Below are positions 27,681 to 36,477 of a DNA stretch of 64,000 nt, piece by piece (within the stretch, counting starts at the first letter, position 1; each line of letters starts with the position of its first letter). A program made the translations under genes and the position numbers. Below the pieces are notes generated by a model. That model was not told the DNA's origin, did not search any database, and was given only the letters and a program-made list of their open reading frames with translations. Source of the stretch: Pseudomonas sp. S30 (GTDB lineage: Bacteria; Pseudomonadota; Gammaproteobacteria; Pseudomonadales; Pseudomonadaceae); contig NZ_JACVTO010000003.1 in the NCBI RefSeq assembly GCF_016518545.1, forward strand, positions 62,001 to 126,000. Direction: 5' to 3'.

Positions 27681-28952
27681 ATGTCTGACCTGTCCCCGGC
27701 CCGCGCCCTTGGCATCGACTTCGGCACCTCCAACTCCACCGTAGGTTGGCACCGTCCTGGCGTCGAGTCGCTGATCGCCCTGGAAGAAGGCAAGATCACC
27801 CTGCCGTCTGTGGTGTTCTTCAACCTCGAGGAGCGGCGCCCGGTGTACGGCCGCCTGGCCCTGCACGAATACCTGGAAGGCTACGAAGGCCGGCTCATGC
27901 GCTCGCTCAAGAGCCTGCTGGGTTCCAAGCTGATCAAGCACGACACCAGCGTGCTGGGCAGCGCGCTGCCGTTCAAGGACCTGCTGGGGCTGTTCATCGG
28001 CGAGCTGAAGAAACGGGCCGAAGCCAGCGCCGGGCGCAGCTTCGAGCAGGTGGTGCTGGGCCGCCCGGTGTTCTTCGTCGACGAAGACCCGGCCGCCGAC
28101 CAGGAAGCCGAGGACACCCTGGCCGAGGTGGCGCGCAAGATCGGCTTCAAGGACGTGTCGTTCCAGTACGAGCCCATCGCCGCGGCCTTCGACTACGAGT
28201 CGGGCATCGCCCGTGAAGAGCTGGTGCTGATCGTCGACATCGGTGGCGGCACTTCGGACTTCACCCTGATCCGCCTGTCGCCGCAGCGCCACCGGGTGGC
28301 CGAGCGTCATGACGACATCCTCGCCACCGGCGGCGTGCACATCGGCGGCACCGATTTCGACAAGCAGCTCAGCCTGCAAGGGGTGATGCCGCTGTTCGGC
28401 TACGGCAGCCGCATGAAAAGCGGCGCCCTGATGCCCACCAGCTACCACCTGAACCTGGCCACCTGGCACACCATCAACGCGCTGTACGGGCAGAAGTCGC
28501 AACTGGCGCTGGGCAACATGCGCTACGACATCGAGGACACCCTGGGCATCGATCGACTGTTCAACCTGATCGAGCAGCGCGCGGGCCACTGGTTGGCAAT
28601 GGAAGTGGAAGCCAGCAAGATCGAGCTGACCGAGCGCGACAGCCGCAACATCGACCTGAACCGCGTGGAGGCGGGCCTGGTCGCATCGCTCACCCGCAGC
28701 TTGTTCGAAGACGCCATCGACGGGCTGTTGCAGCGGGTGCGCGGCAGCGTCGACGAACTATTGGCCAAGGCTGGCGTCGGCGCCGCGCAGGTGGACACGG
28801 TGTTCTTCACCGGTGGCTCCAGCGGCATTCCGGCGCTGCGCGACAGCGTGGCGGCGATGCTGCCCAACGCCCGCCATGTGGAAGGCAATATCTTCGGCAG
28901 CATCGGCAGCGGCCTGGCGATCGAGGCGCGCAAGCGCTATGGCGTGATCTGA
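27681..28952 (+). CDS. Hsp70-family ATPase without substrate domain (YegD-like)
   Basis: 423 residues, only the actin-like nucleotide-binding domain. Phosphate loop 1 GIDFGTSNSTVGW, phosphate loop 2 VDIGGGTSDFTLI, adenosine motif FFTGGSSGIPALR. The DnaK-type substrate-binding half is missing and the protein ends at KRYGVI, which is normal for YegD. Role unknown; chaperone-like. Divergent from cbpA with a 163-base shared promoter region holding a -10-like TAAACT about 40 bases before the start. Confidence 0.9.
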   Translation: MSDLSPARALGIDFGTSNSTVGWHRPGVESLIALEEGKITLPSVVFFNLEERRPVYGRLALHEYLEGYEGRLMRSLKSLLGSKLIKHDTSVLGSALPFKDLLGLFIGELKKRAEASAGRSFEQVVLGRPVFFVDEDPAADQEAEDTLAEVARKIGFKDVSFQYEPIAAAFDYESGIAREELVLIVDIGGGTSDFTLIRLSPQRHRVAERHDDILATGGVHIGGTDFDKQLSLQGVMPLFGYGSRMKSGALMPTSYHLNLATWHTINALYGQKSQLALGNMRYDIEDTLGIDRLFNLIEQRAGHWLAMEVEASKIELTERDSRNIDLNRVEAGLVASLTRSLFEDAIDGLLQRVRGSVDELLAKAGVGAAQVDTVFFTGGSSGIPALRDSVAAMLPNARHVEGNIFGSIGSGLAIEARKRYGVI

Positions 28953-28986
28953 GACCCAGAGCCTGCGGCGCTGGTGACATGCGCGT

Positions 28987-29994
28987 CTACACCAGTTCCA
29001 TGCGCCGCAGCTCGCTCTTGAGGTAGGCGTAGTAGATCGGCCCGGCCACCACGCCTGGTAGGCCGAACGCCGCCTCGAACACCAGCATCGCCAGCAGCAG
29101 CTCCCACGACTTGGCGCGGATCTGACCGCCGACGATCCGCGCGTTGAGGAAGTACTCCACCTTGTGGATCACGATCAGGTAGCCCAGCGCGGCCGCCGCC
29201 ACCCAGATCGACAGCGACAACCCGACGATGGTGATCAGGGTGTTGGACATCAGGTTGCCGATCACCGGCAGCAGGCCCAGCAGGAAGGTCAGCACGATCA
29301 GGGTCTTGGTCAGCGGCAGGTGCACGCCGAACAGCGGCAGTACCACCGCGAGGAAGATGCCGGTGAAGGCGGTGTTGAGCAGGGAGATCTTGATCTGCGC
29401 GAAGACGATGTTGCGAAACGCCTGCACCAGCAGGCTCAGGCGCTCGAACAGCGCCGCGGCCAGGGGCTTGCGCCGCGACAGGTCGGGCAGGCGCTGCAGG
29501 GCGATGATCGCGCCGAGGATCATGCCGATCAGCAGGGTCACGAACATGTGCGCCATGCCCTTGCCCACCAGTTGCAGGTCGGTCAGGTGGCTGCGGATCC
29601 ACTCGCCGATGGCCACCTTGAACTCGGCCGCGCTGGCCGGCAGATAGCTTTCGATGAACGGCGGCAACTGGCCGCGCGCCTGCTCCACCAGGGCCATGAA
29701 CTTGTCCAGCGACGCACCGGGGTTCTCGGCCTCGTGCAGCAGGAAGCTGAAGGCGCCGGCGATCAGCACTGCCAGGCTGACCACCACCAGGGTGCCGAGC
29801 AGGGCCACCGCCAGCCAGCGCGCCCGCTGCCCGGCGATCAGCGGTTGCAGGCGCGGGGTGAGCATGTTCACCAGCTCGAACACCAGCAGGCCGGCGAGCA
29901 GGCTGGGAAGCAACTTCAGGGGCAACGCCAGGAGCAGGCCGGCAATCACGATGATGCAACTGGCCAGGGTGATCTGGCGGGGTGTGAAGGTCAT
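28987..29994 (-). CDS. AI-2E/PerM-family membrane transporter
   Basis: 335 residues. Hydrophobic helices at the N-terminus (two, about 10-45), one near 65-85, a soluble stretch about 90-150, then five more helices. Family blocks are LALPLKLLPSLLAGLLVFELVN, VVLPLFGVHLPLTKTLIVLTFLLGLLPVIGNLMSNT and the C-terminal PGVVAGPIYYAYLKSEL. This is the UPF0118 group with exporters of varied substrates (TqsA, PerM, sodium/proton exchangers). Convergent with the Hsp70-like gene. Confidence 0.9.
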   Translation of the reverse strand: MTFTPRQITLASCIIVIAGLLLALPLKLLPSLLAGLLVFELVNMLTPRLQPLIAGQRARWLAVALLGTLVVVSLAVLIAGAFSFLLHEAENPGASLDKFMALVEQARGQLPPFIESYLPASAAEFKVAIGEWIRSHLTDLQLVGKGMAHMFVTLLIGMILGAIIALQRLPDLSRRKPLAAALFERLSLLVQAFRNIVFAQIKISLLNTAFTGIFLAVVLPLFGVHLPLTKTLIVLTFLLGLLPVIGNLMSNTLITIVGLSLSIWVAAAALGYLIVIHKVEYFLNARIVGGQIRAKSWELLLAMLVFEAAFGLPGVVAGPIYYAYLKSELRRMELV

Positions 29995-30064
29995 ACAGCC
30001 TCGGCGGCAGACAGCGGGAAGATCCGCAGTCTGCCAGCCTTCAGGCGACAGGCATAGGCGCCGG

Positions 30065-30346
30065 TCACTTCTTCTTCAGACAACTGCTCATGAAGGCTTT
30101 GCGCTCGTCGCCCTTGAGCGATTGGCCAGTGGCGTCGGCGTTGCAGGTCTTCATTTTTTCCTGCTGGGTGGGCGGCGCTTTCTTCAGGCACTGACTCATG
30201 AACGCCTTGCGCTCATCGCCCTTGAGTGACTGGGTGGTGGCGTCGGCGTTGCAAGTCCTCATCTTCTCCTGCTGGGGCGTGGCGGCGAATCCCTGCCCAG
30301 CGATCGACATGCCCAGCACCAGTAATGACACATGCAGCAGCTTCAT
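30065..30346 (-). CDS. PsiF-repeat small exported protein
   Basis: 93 residues. Signal peptide cleaved after GFA, then two near-identical PsiF repeats of about 35 residues (M-x-TCNADAT-x-QSLKGDERKAFMS-x-CLKK), each with two cysteines, ending in lysines. In E. coli the single-copy relative is phosphate-starvation induced; function unknown. RBS AAGGAG. 70 bases from the AI-2E gene on the same strand. Confidence 0.9.
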   Translation of the reverse strand: MKLLHVSLLVLGMSIAGQGFAATPQQEKMRTCNADATTQSLKGDERKAFMSQCLKKAPPTQQEKMKTCNADATGQSLKGDERKAFMSSCLKKK

Positions 30347-30537
30347 GGAGTGGTCTCCTTGTCTGCGCGCCGAATGCGCGCTCGTGGCCTGAGTGTAGAC
30401 AAGATTTTTTACAAACTCGCCGAACGTCCCGTTTCAGGGCATCTCGTCCCGTAGCTTGATGAATCGAACTCCTGGCGCGTCATGCGGTTCCAAGTTTCAC
30501 AGCCACCCGCAACGGACCTTTTGCAAGGAGCGTGACC

Positions 30538-30879
30538 ATGAGCAAAGCGACCCTGGCCATCCTGATCGCCAGCGCGGCCCTCGCCGCCTGCAGCAGCCGC
30601 CCGGAAAACCCGGTGGATTACGTGACCTACCGCGACGAGCCGCTGGTCAAGCAGGTCGAGAACGGCATGACCACGCAGAAAGTCATCGCCATCGGCGGCA
30701 GCCCGTCGAACATGATCGACCTGCCCAACGGTGGCATCTGCAACGACTACATCCTCAACAAGGATGGCAAGCAGCAGCCCTATTACGTGCGCTTCGATGC
30801 CAGCGGGCACGTCGACGCCAAAGGCTTCAAGACCTGTAATCAACGAGAAGAGGACCGCAAGGCCACGCCTGGCGCCTAA
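30538..30879 (+). CDS. osmE: OsmE-type small outer-membrane lipoprotein
   Basis: 113 residues. Lipobox ALAACSSR puts the acylated Cys near residue 17. The SmpA/OmlA fold follows (GMTTQKVIAIGGSPSNMIDLPNGGICNDYIL), matching OsmE, an osmotically and stationary-phase induced lipoprotein. RBS AAGGAG before the ATG; a GTG two codons upstream also lies in frame. Leads toward the ferritin-like gene 48 bases on, consistent with a stress theme. Confidence 0.85.
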   Translation: MSKATLAILIASAALAACSSRPENPVDYVTYRDEPLVKQVENGMTTQKVIAIGGSPSNMIDLPNGGICNDYILNKDGKQQPYYVRFDASGHVDAKGFKTCNQREEDRKATPGA

Positions 30880-30927
30880 GCCTCTCCAATACCCTGACCC
30901 GAGAATCTGATTCGACTGGAGAATCCC

Positions 30928-31458
30928 ATGAGCAATACCGTACTGACCGATATCGATACCCTGCGCCAGCGCGCCCGTACCAACGTCGAGCAAGGCGCTA
31001 TCACCGAAGGCTACCAGGCTGATCGCGAAGAGATCATCCGCCTGCTCAACGAATCGCTGGCCACCGAGCTGGTCTGCACCCTGCGCTACAAGCGCCACTA
31101 CTTCATGGCCAGCGGTATCAAGGCCAATGTCGCCGCCGAGGAATTCCTCGAGCACGCCACCCAGGAATCGGAGCACGCCGACAAGCTGGCCGAGCGTATC
31201 GTGCAGCTCGGGGGCGAACCGGACTTCAACCCCGACAACCTGAGCAAGAACTCCCACGCGCAGTACGTGGCGGGCTCCAACCTCAAGGAAATGGTACTGG
31301 AAGACCTGGTGGCCGAGCGCATCGCGATCGACAGCTACCGCGAGATCATCCAATACATCGGCGACAAGGACCCGACCACTCGCCGCATCTTCGAAGACAT
31401 CCTGGCCCAAGAAGAAGAGCACGCTGACGACATGTCGGACCTGCTCGAAGGCCTGTAA
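30928..31458 (+). CDS. Ferritin-like diiron protein (bacterioferritin/Dps-like)
   Basis: 176 residues, all helical. Carboxylate and histidine ligands are laid out as in ferritin-like proteins: E in NESLATELV, E and H in EEFLEHATQESEHADKL, E in LEDLVAERIAID, and E-x2-H in AQEEEHADDM. The sequence is closest in my reading to the bacterioferritin-related group in Pseudomonas rather than to classic Dps. Stores iron or detoxifies peroxide in the cytoplasm (family inference). GGAG RBS; a strong terminator follows. Confidence 0.85.
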   Translation: MSNTVLTDIDTLRQRARTNVEQGAITEGYQADREEIIRLLNESLATELVCTLRYKRHYFMASGIKANVAAEEFLEHATQESEHADKLAERIVQLGGEPDFNPDNLSKNSHAQYVAGSNLKEMVLEDLVAERIAIDSYREIIQYIGDKDPTTRRIFEDILAQEEEHADDMSDLLEGL

Positions 31459-31500
31459 GCGCTTCCAGGGCCCTGTGTGCGACGGGGCTATGGATGACCG

Positions 31501-31529
31501 CAAGCCGCTCCGCAAGGAGCGGCTTTTTC
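31501..31529 (+). terminator. Rho-independent terminator after the ferritin-like gene
   Basis: GCCGCTCC (31504-31511), loop GCAA, GGAGCGGC (31516-31523), then TTTTT. Confidence 0.93.
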
Positions 31530-31708
31530 GTGCCTGAGACAAGGACATTGGCCGGGGTGAGCCAACCTCCAGAGATGGCGAGATAGTCCGGCGTCGCGCA
31601 CCGCACAGGATACGGTGGACATAGGGCGGTGGTGGTGGCCGGCGCTGCACAGGGCAGCGGCCAGACGCCGTTTCTACACCCTGGCGACAGCTCGCTGCCG
31701 CCCCATCC

Positions 31709-33772
31709 TCACTTCTTCGGCTTCACCGCCGCCGGCGCCTTGCCCGCGCGCATGCGCTCCAGCAACGGCGTGCACTGGTTCGGCTCGCCGCCGCTGGGCG
31801 CGATGAGCGCCAGCAACCCGGCCGCCGGCCCGACCGCCACGCCCAAGGCGACCATGCCCGCACCGCGCAGGGCCAACGGCACCGCCTGCACACCAGCGCT
31901 CGGCTTGGCGAACGCGCCGCGCACGTACAGCGGCGAACGCAGGGAGAACAGGCGCAGCCCCTTGGATTCCGGCGTGACCTTCAGGTCCAGGCGCTCGTTG
32001 GCGAAGTTGGCCGTGCCGTCGATGTAGATGATCGCGTTCTCGGTGTCGAACACGAACAGCCGGGTGCTGGCCAGGCCATCCTTGATACCGACGTCCGCCG
32101 CCGCGCAGTTGATCTTCACGTCTTCGTCGCCGAACAGCTTGTCGACGATGTAGTTACCCACGTTCAGCCCGGCGATCTCCATGAGGCTGCGGCTGATCGC
32201 ACCATCGTTGATCAACAGGCGCAGGTCGCCATTGGAGGTGCCGAGCAAGGCGGCGACCGAGTTGCCGCGCCCGCTGAGGTCGGCATCGCCATTGAGCTCG
32301 CCGAAGCTGGTCTGCATCGGGGCGAAGCCGGGGAACAGTTCCTTGAGCTTGAACCCCCGCGCGGTCAGGCGCGCGCGGCCCTGCATCGGCACCGAACTTC
32401 CGTCCAGGCGGATGTTGGCGTCCAGGTTGCCGCCGGCCACGCCGAAGCGCAATGGCACCAGGCGCAGCAGGCCATTCTCCAGCACCACATGGGCAGACAG
32501 GTCCTTGAACGGCAGCTTCTCGCTATGAACGATCCGCTTGCCATCGAAGGTGACATCGGCATCCATCGCCTGCCAGCGGTCGGTGCGGAACTCCTCCACC
32601 GGCAGCACCTTGTCGCCTGGCTGCTTGCTCGCGCCGCCACGGGCTTTCTGCTCGGCATTGGAGTCGGCCCCGATCAGCGGGGCGAGGTCCTTGAACAACA
32701 GCTGGTTGGACACCAGCTTGCCCGACAGCTTGGGCCGTGGCTTGCTGGCGGCGAACGCCAGCTCGCCGTGGATATCGCTGTCGCCGATCTTGCCGTTGAA
32801 ATTCTCGTAGCGGAACCGCGCGCCATCGGGATCGTGCAGGTTCGCCGTGAGGTGACCGTCCGTGGAATAGGCGGGGGTATCGGGCAGGGTCACGCCGGTC
32901 AGCGGGTACAGGTTGCCCAGGCTGCTGCCGGAGAGCTTCAGGCGCAGGTCCAGGGCGCCCAGGTTGCGGGGGTCGGTCAGGGTGCCGGCGACTGCTGCGC
33001 GGGTGTCGCCGATACGCGCATCGACCTGCAGCGGGAACGGCTGCTGCGCGTCCTGCAGGGCGAGCAGGCCACCGATCTTGCCGGTGGCGCTCACCGCCTG
33101 GCCTTTGTAGCGGCCCTCGGCCTTGAGCGCGAAGGCGTAGTCCTGGGCACCGCCTACCTGCTCGGCCTTGGCCTTGCCGACGATCTCGCTGAACGGGATC
33201 GGCTTGCCCAGTGGATCGATCTGCACCTTCATGCGGGTCTTGAGCGTCTGGTCATCGAAGCGCACGTTGCCCTGGTCGAAGCCGATCGAGCCGATGTCGA
33301 GCACCCATTTCGACGGCTCGGCATTCTCGTCCTTGGGACCGAAGTCGAAGGTCCAGTTGGCTCGACCGTCCGCCAGTCGCGTGAGGCTGGCATCAGGATG
33401 GGTGAGGTCGATGCGCGGAATGGAAATGGTCTGCGCCAGCAGCGGCAGTGGCGACAGGCGGAACTCGACGCGTTCCAGGCCGACCATCTGCGGCTCCTTG
33501 AGCCACTCGGGGTTGCCCAGGGTCAGGTCCTCGGCAACGAATCGCGGCCAGGGCACCCACGCGCGCCAGCCCCCTTCGTCCGGTTCGCGCTGCCAGTGCA
33601 CGGCCAGGTTGCCGTTGATGGCGAACGGACGGTGCAAGGCTTCGGAAACCTTCTCGTTGAGCAGCGGCTTGATGCGGTTCCAGTCGAATGTGGCGATCAG
33701 CACCACCAGTATCGCCAGCAAGGCAACGAGGCTGGCGAGGATCCAGGTGACAATTCTGGCGGGGCGCGTCAT
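31709..33772 (-). CDS. AsmA-family envelope protein
   Basis: 687 residues. One N-terminal membrane helix (IVTWILASLVALLAILVVLIA) then a long periplasmic beta-rich body: AsmA N-terminal domain (FDWNRIKPLLNEKVSEALHR; WPRFVAEDLTLGNPEWLK) and C-terminal AsmA_2 region (GFKLKELFPGFAPMQTSFGELNGDADLSG; NSVAALLGTSNGDLRLLINDGAI). AsmA proteins act in outer-membrane biogenesis, probably lipid bridging. Start 33772 is chosen for the membrane helix and GGAG; the frame is open 103 codons upstream. Confidence 0.9.
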   Translation of the reverse strand: MTRPARIVTWILASLVALLAILVVLIATFDWNRIKPLLNEKVSEALHRPFAINGNLAVHWQREPDEGGWRAWVPWPRFVAEDLTLGNPEWLKEPQMVGLERVEFRLSPLPLLAQTISIPRIDLTHPDASLTRLADGRANWTFDFGPKDENAEPSKWVLDIGSIGFDQGNVRFDDQTLKTRMKVQIDPLGKPIPFSEIVGKAKAEQVGGAQDYAFALKAEGRYKGQAVSATGKIGGLLALQDAQQPFPLQVDARIGDTRAAVAGTLTDPRNLGALDLRLKLSGSSLGNLYPLTGVTLPDTPAYSTDGHLTANLHDPDGARFRYENFNGKIGDSDIHGELAFAASKPRPKLSGKLVSNQLLFKDLAPLIGADSNAEQKARGGASKQPGDKVLPVEEFRTDRWQAMDADVTFDGKRIVHSEKLPFKDLSAHVVLENGLLRLVPLRFGVAGGNLDANIRLDGSSVPMQGRARLTARGFKLKELFPGFAPMQTSFGELNGDADLSGRGNSVAALLGTSNGDLRLLINDGAISRSLMEIAGLNVGNYIVDKLFGDEDVKINCAAADVGIKDGLASTRLFVFDTENAIIYIDGTANFANERLDLKVTPESKGLRLFSLRSPLYVRGAFAKPSAGVQAVPLALRGAGMVALGVAVGPAAGLLALIAPSGGEPNQCTPLLERMRAGKAPAAVKPKK

Positions 33773-34101
33773 TGCGGGTTCTCCTGACTGCGTGACCTGA
33801 AGCGGTACGGCGCTTGGCGCTCTCTGCAATGGGACTGGCGAAAGCTCGCAGGGTTTTATCGATGACGATAATGATAGCGAAGTTTTTCCGCGATCCTGCA
33901 TCGCCCCAGAGCCGGCGCATGCTCGACGCCCCGCGTCCGGCGACGGGCGCGAGGGTGTGCAGGCCCTGCGCCAGAGCCTCTGGCGGCGAACATCATTGGC
34001 GTCGATTGTCACCATTGACCGTATGAACTTCTCTGCGCAGCGCCCGAGCGTAGCATTGCCCTCGTACCCACTTTTTCGCATCCCACGAGGAGCACCGAAT
34101 C
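33773..34101. other. Gene-free divergent promoter region asmA / repeat protein
   Basis: No supportable gene. It holds an AT-richer patch at about 33855-33895 with GATGACGATAATGATAG, which matches about 12 of 19 positions of a Fur box, too weak to call. The right side ends with GAGGAG before the repeat-protein ATG. Promoters for both flanking genes must lie here; I cannot place them firmly. Confidence 0.4.
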
Positions 34102-34467
34102 ATGAAACGCCCACTGCTGCTTGGCCTTACCCTGTCCCTGCTGGCTGCCAACGCGTTCGCCCTGCCGGCGGCTGAACAACACCTGAGCGCCGAGGCCCGC
34201 TCCGGCTCGGCTGTGATCTCCCAGCCCCTGAACACCCTGGCCGAAGGTGGTTCGGATCGCCTGATCGAACGCGACAACCGCGTCGCCGAAGGTGGCTCGG
34301 ATCGCCTGATCGAACGTGACAATCGCGTCGCCGAAGGGGGTTCGGATCGCCTGATCGAACGCGACAACCGCGTCGCCGAGGGTGGCTCCGATCGTCTGAT
34401 AGAGCGCAGCAACCGCGTCGCCGAAGGGGGTTCGGATCGCCTGATCGAAAGCCGTCGGCTGAGCTGA
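34102..34467 (+). CDS. Secreted protein made of five 15-residue tandem repeats
   Basis: 121 residues. Signal peptide MKRPLLLGLTLSLLAANAFA, a short linker, then from residue 46 five copies of VAEGGSDRLIERDNR, the first starting with Leu, the fourth with Ser for Asp, the last ending ESRRLS. Each unit has a Gly pair and an Arg/Asp/Glu-rich amphipathic half, suggesting a repeated helix-turn or solenoid. Similar small Pseudomonas proteins have, from memory, been labelled phage infection protein, which I cannot verify. RBS GAGGAG. Followed by a terminator, so a single-gene unit. Confidence 0.75.
   Translation: MKRPLLLGLTLSLLAANAFALPAAEQHLSAEARSGSAVISQPLNTLAEGGSDRLIERDNRVAEGGSDRLIERDNRVAEGGSDRLIERDNRVAEGGSDRLIERSNRVAEGGSDRLIESRRLS
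34237..34461 (+). repeat. Five 45-base in-frame tandem repeats
   Basis: Units start at 34237, 34282, 34327, 34372 and 34417. They differ mainly at third codon positions (for example GGTGGTTCG, GGTGGCTCG, GGGGGTTCG), so the peptide is more conserved than the DNA. This argues for selection on the protein repeat. Confidence 0.95.
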
Positions 34468-34518
34468 TGCCCATGTGCCCCGACAGCCCGCGATCGACTG
34501 TCCACCCCTCGCCACCAG

Positions 34519-34549
34519 AGCCCGGTCCATTGACCGGGCTTCGTTTTAT
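34519..34549 (+). terminator. Rho-independent terminator after the repeat protein
   Basis: AGCCCGGTC (34519-34527), loop CATT, GACCGGGCT (34532-34540), then TCGTTTTATT. Confidence 0.9.
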
Positions 34550-34591
34550 TCACTAGAGTGCCCAGCCGTACCGTCTCAGAATCCTGCGCCC

Positions 34592-35224
34592 ATGCTCCCG
34601 CGTGCCGAACAGAAGCAACAGACCCGCCTGGCCCTGCTCGATGCGGCCTGCCAGCTCATGGAGAGCGGTCGAGGCTTCGGCAGCATCAGCCTGCGCGAAG
34701 TCGCCCGGGCGGCCGGCATCGTGCCCACCGGGTTCTATCGGCATTTCCCCGACATGGACGCTCTGGGCCTGGCGCTGGTCGCCGAAGTCGACGCCACCTT
34801 CCGCCAGACCATTCGCCTGGTGCGCCACAACGAATTCGAGCTCGGCGGCATCACCGATGCCTCGGTGCGCATCTTTCTCGACGTGGTCGCGGCTCATCAC
34901 GCCCAGTTCCTGTTCCTCGCCCGCGAGCAGTACGGCGGTTCGCAGCCCGTCCGCCAGGCCATCGCACGCCTGCGCCAGGACATCAGCTCGGACCTGGCCA
35001 CCGATCTGGCACGCATGCAGCGCTGGCAGCACCTGAACGCCGCCGCCCTGACGGTGATGGCCGACCTGGTGGTCAAGACCGTGTTCGCCACCCTGCCGGA
35101 ACTGATCGACACGCCGGACCCGACCAGTGCGCAGACGCTCTCGGCACAGGAAAAGATCACCCAGCAGCTGCGCTTCATCTTCGTCGGCGCCCGCCACTGG
35201 CAGGGCCTGGGCAACCCCCTTTGA
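34592..35224 (+). CDS. TetR-family regulator (FabR/DesT-like)
   Basis: 210 residues. N-terminal TetR helix-turn-helix: TRLALLDAACQLMESG, then SLREVARAAGIVPTGFYRHF. The following HFPDMDALGLALVAEVD resembles FabR/DesT, which sense the saturated/unsaturated acyl-CoA balance and control desaturase genes. No fatty-acid gene is nearby, so the target is open. The start at 34592 gives a normal TetR N-terminus; the frame is open upstream through the terminator. Confidence 0.82.
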   Translation: MLPRAEQKQQTRLALLDAACQLMESGRGFGSISLREVARAAGIVPTGFYRHFPDMDALGLALVAEVDATFRQTIRLVRHNEFELGGITDASVRIFLDVVAAHHAQFLFLAREQYGGSQPVRQAIARLRQDISSDLATDLARMQRWQHLNAAALTVMADLVVKTVFATLPELIDTPDPTSAQTLSAQEKITQQLRFIFVGARHWQGLGNPL

Positions 35225-35320
35225 CCACGGCGATACGCCATTGCTGCAAAGGGCTCCTTGCGGGTTTCCCTTCCTACATCCACCCCGCCAACTGTTAACA
35301 TAGCCCCCTGCCCGACCGTC

Positions 35321-36442
35321 ATGAGCGCTGCGATGTCCGCCCCCTCCTTGAGCTCCTCCGAACTCACCACCTGCCTGGCCCAGGTCCGCGAGCATTTCGC
35401 GGCGCGCATCGTGCCCTTGTGGCAAGGTCCGGGCTGGAACGCCGAGCTGGCGTTGCCCTACGAAGCCCTCGACGACGAACACCGGCCCCTGCCCGTGCAG
35501 CGCTATCGCGCCATGGCCTGCGCGCGGCAGTTGTTCCTGTTCAGCAGCCGCATCCACGAGCCGGGCGCTGCCGAACGCGCGGCGGCGTTGTTCCGTTCCC
35601 TGCAACGGCATTTCCACGATGCCGAGCACGGCGGCTGGTTCTACAGCATCGATGCCGACGGCAAGCCGCTGGACCGTCGCAAGGACCTGTACACCCACGC
35701 CTTCATCGCCTTCGCCTGCGCCCACTACTGGGGCCAGGTCCGCGAGCCTCTGGTGGCGTCCACGCTCGATGCCGCCCTGGCCGTGATCGCCGAGCGCTTC
35801 GCCCGCGACGATGGCCTGTACGAAGCCGTACTCGATGAGGACTGGTCGGATCTGGGCGCCGGCGCGCTGCAGAACCCGTCCATGCACCTGGCCGAAGCGT
35901 TTCTGCAGGTGCTGGCGGTGCGCGAAGATCCCTCGGTGCAAGCCGCCCTCACGGGGTTATGCACAGCCCTGCTCACGCATTTCATCGACCCGGACCATGG
36001 CGTGATGCTGGAGAAGCCGCGCACGGCTGTGGATAACTGGTTCGAACCCGGCCATCAATTCGAGTGGTTCTACCTGCTGGAGACTTCACCGTTGCTGCAC
36101 GGTGGGACACTGCACGCCGCGATCACCCGCGCCTTCGAGCAGGCCGAGCAGCTCGGGGTGAGGGACTCGGCAGTGCTCGCGTCGCTGACGCTCGATGGCC
36201 AGGTGGTCGATGCCACCCAACGGATCTGGGCCCAGGCCGAGTACTTGCGCGCACTGGCGCTGCGACCGGGCGGCGAAGCGCAGGTGCTGCGGCAGTTGCG
36301 CGCGCTACAAGCGCGCTTTCTGCGCAAGGCCGGATGGTACGAATGCCTGAACGCCGAAGGCGCGGTGAGCCGAGATGACATGCCCTCTACCACGCCCTAC
36401 CACCTGGCCACCTGCCTGGACGGTCTCAAGCATCTGGGCTGA
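35321..36442 (+). CDS. AGE-family epimerase/isomerase
   Basis: About 373 residues, all-alpha. Blocks of the N-acylglucosamine 2-epimerase / mannose-isomerase family are seen: HDAEHGGWFYSIDADGKPLDRRKDLYTHAFIAFA-type segment near 105-140, NPSMHLAEAFL, and WFEPGHQFEWFYLLE, whose His residues fit the catalytic pair. Probably interconverts a hexose (mannose/fructose/glucose). Start uncertain: ATG at 35321 or 35333, both with weak RBS. No sugar pathway neighbours, so the substrate cannot be named. Confidence 0.82.
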   Translation: MSAAMSAPSLSSSELTTCLAQVREHFAARIVPLWQGPGWNAELALPYEALDDEHRPLPVQRYRAMACARQLFLFSSRIHEPGAAERAAALFRSLQRHFHDAEHGGWFYSIDADGKPLDRRKDLYTHAFIAFACAHYWGQVREPLVASTLDAALAVIAERFARDDGLYEAVLDEDWSDLGAGALQNPSMHLAEAFLQVLAVREDPSVQAALTGLCTALLTHFIDPDHGVMLEKPRTAVDNWFEPGHQFEWFYLLETSPLLHGGTLHAAITRAFEQAEQLGVRDSAVLASLTLDGQVVDATQRIWAQAEYLRALALRPGGEAQVLRQLRALQARFLRKAGWYECLNAEGAVSRDDMPSTTPYHLATCLDGLKHLG

Positions 36443-36477
36443 GCGCCGGGTAGGCAGGCAGCGGGAGTGCCGCCGAG

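Noticed and set aside
33861..33879. Fur box upstream of asmA
   Set aside because: Only about 12 of 19 positions fit and the neighbouring genes have no iron role.
34237..34461. Regular 45-base repeats as a possible CRISPR array or minisatellite
   Set aside because: Units are contiguous without spacers, lie in frame in a secreted protein, and vary mostly at silent positions.
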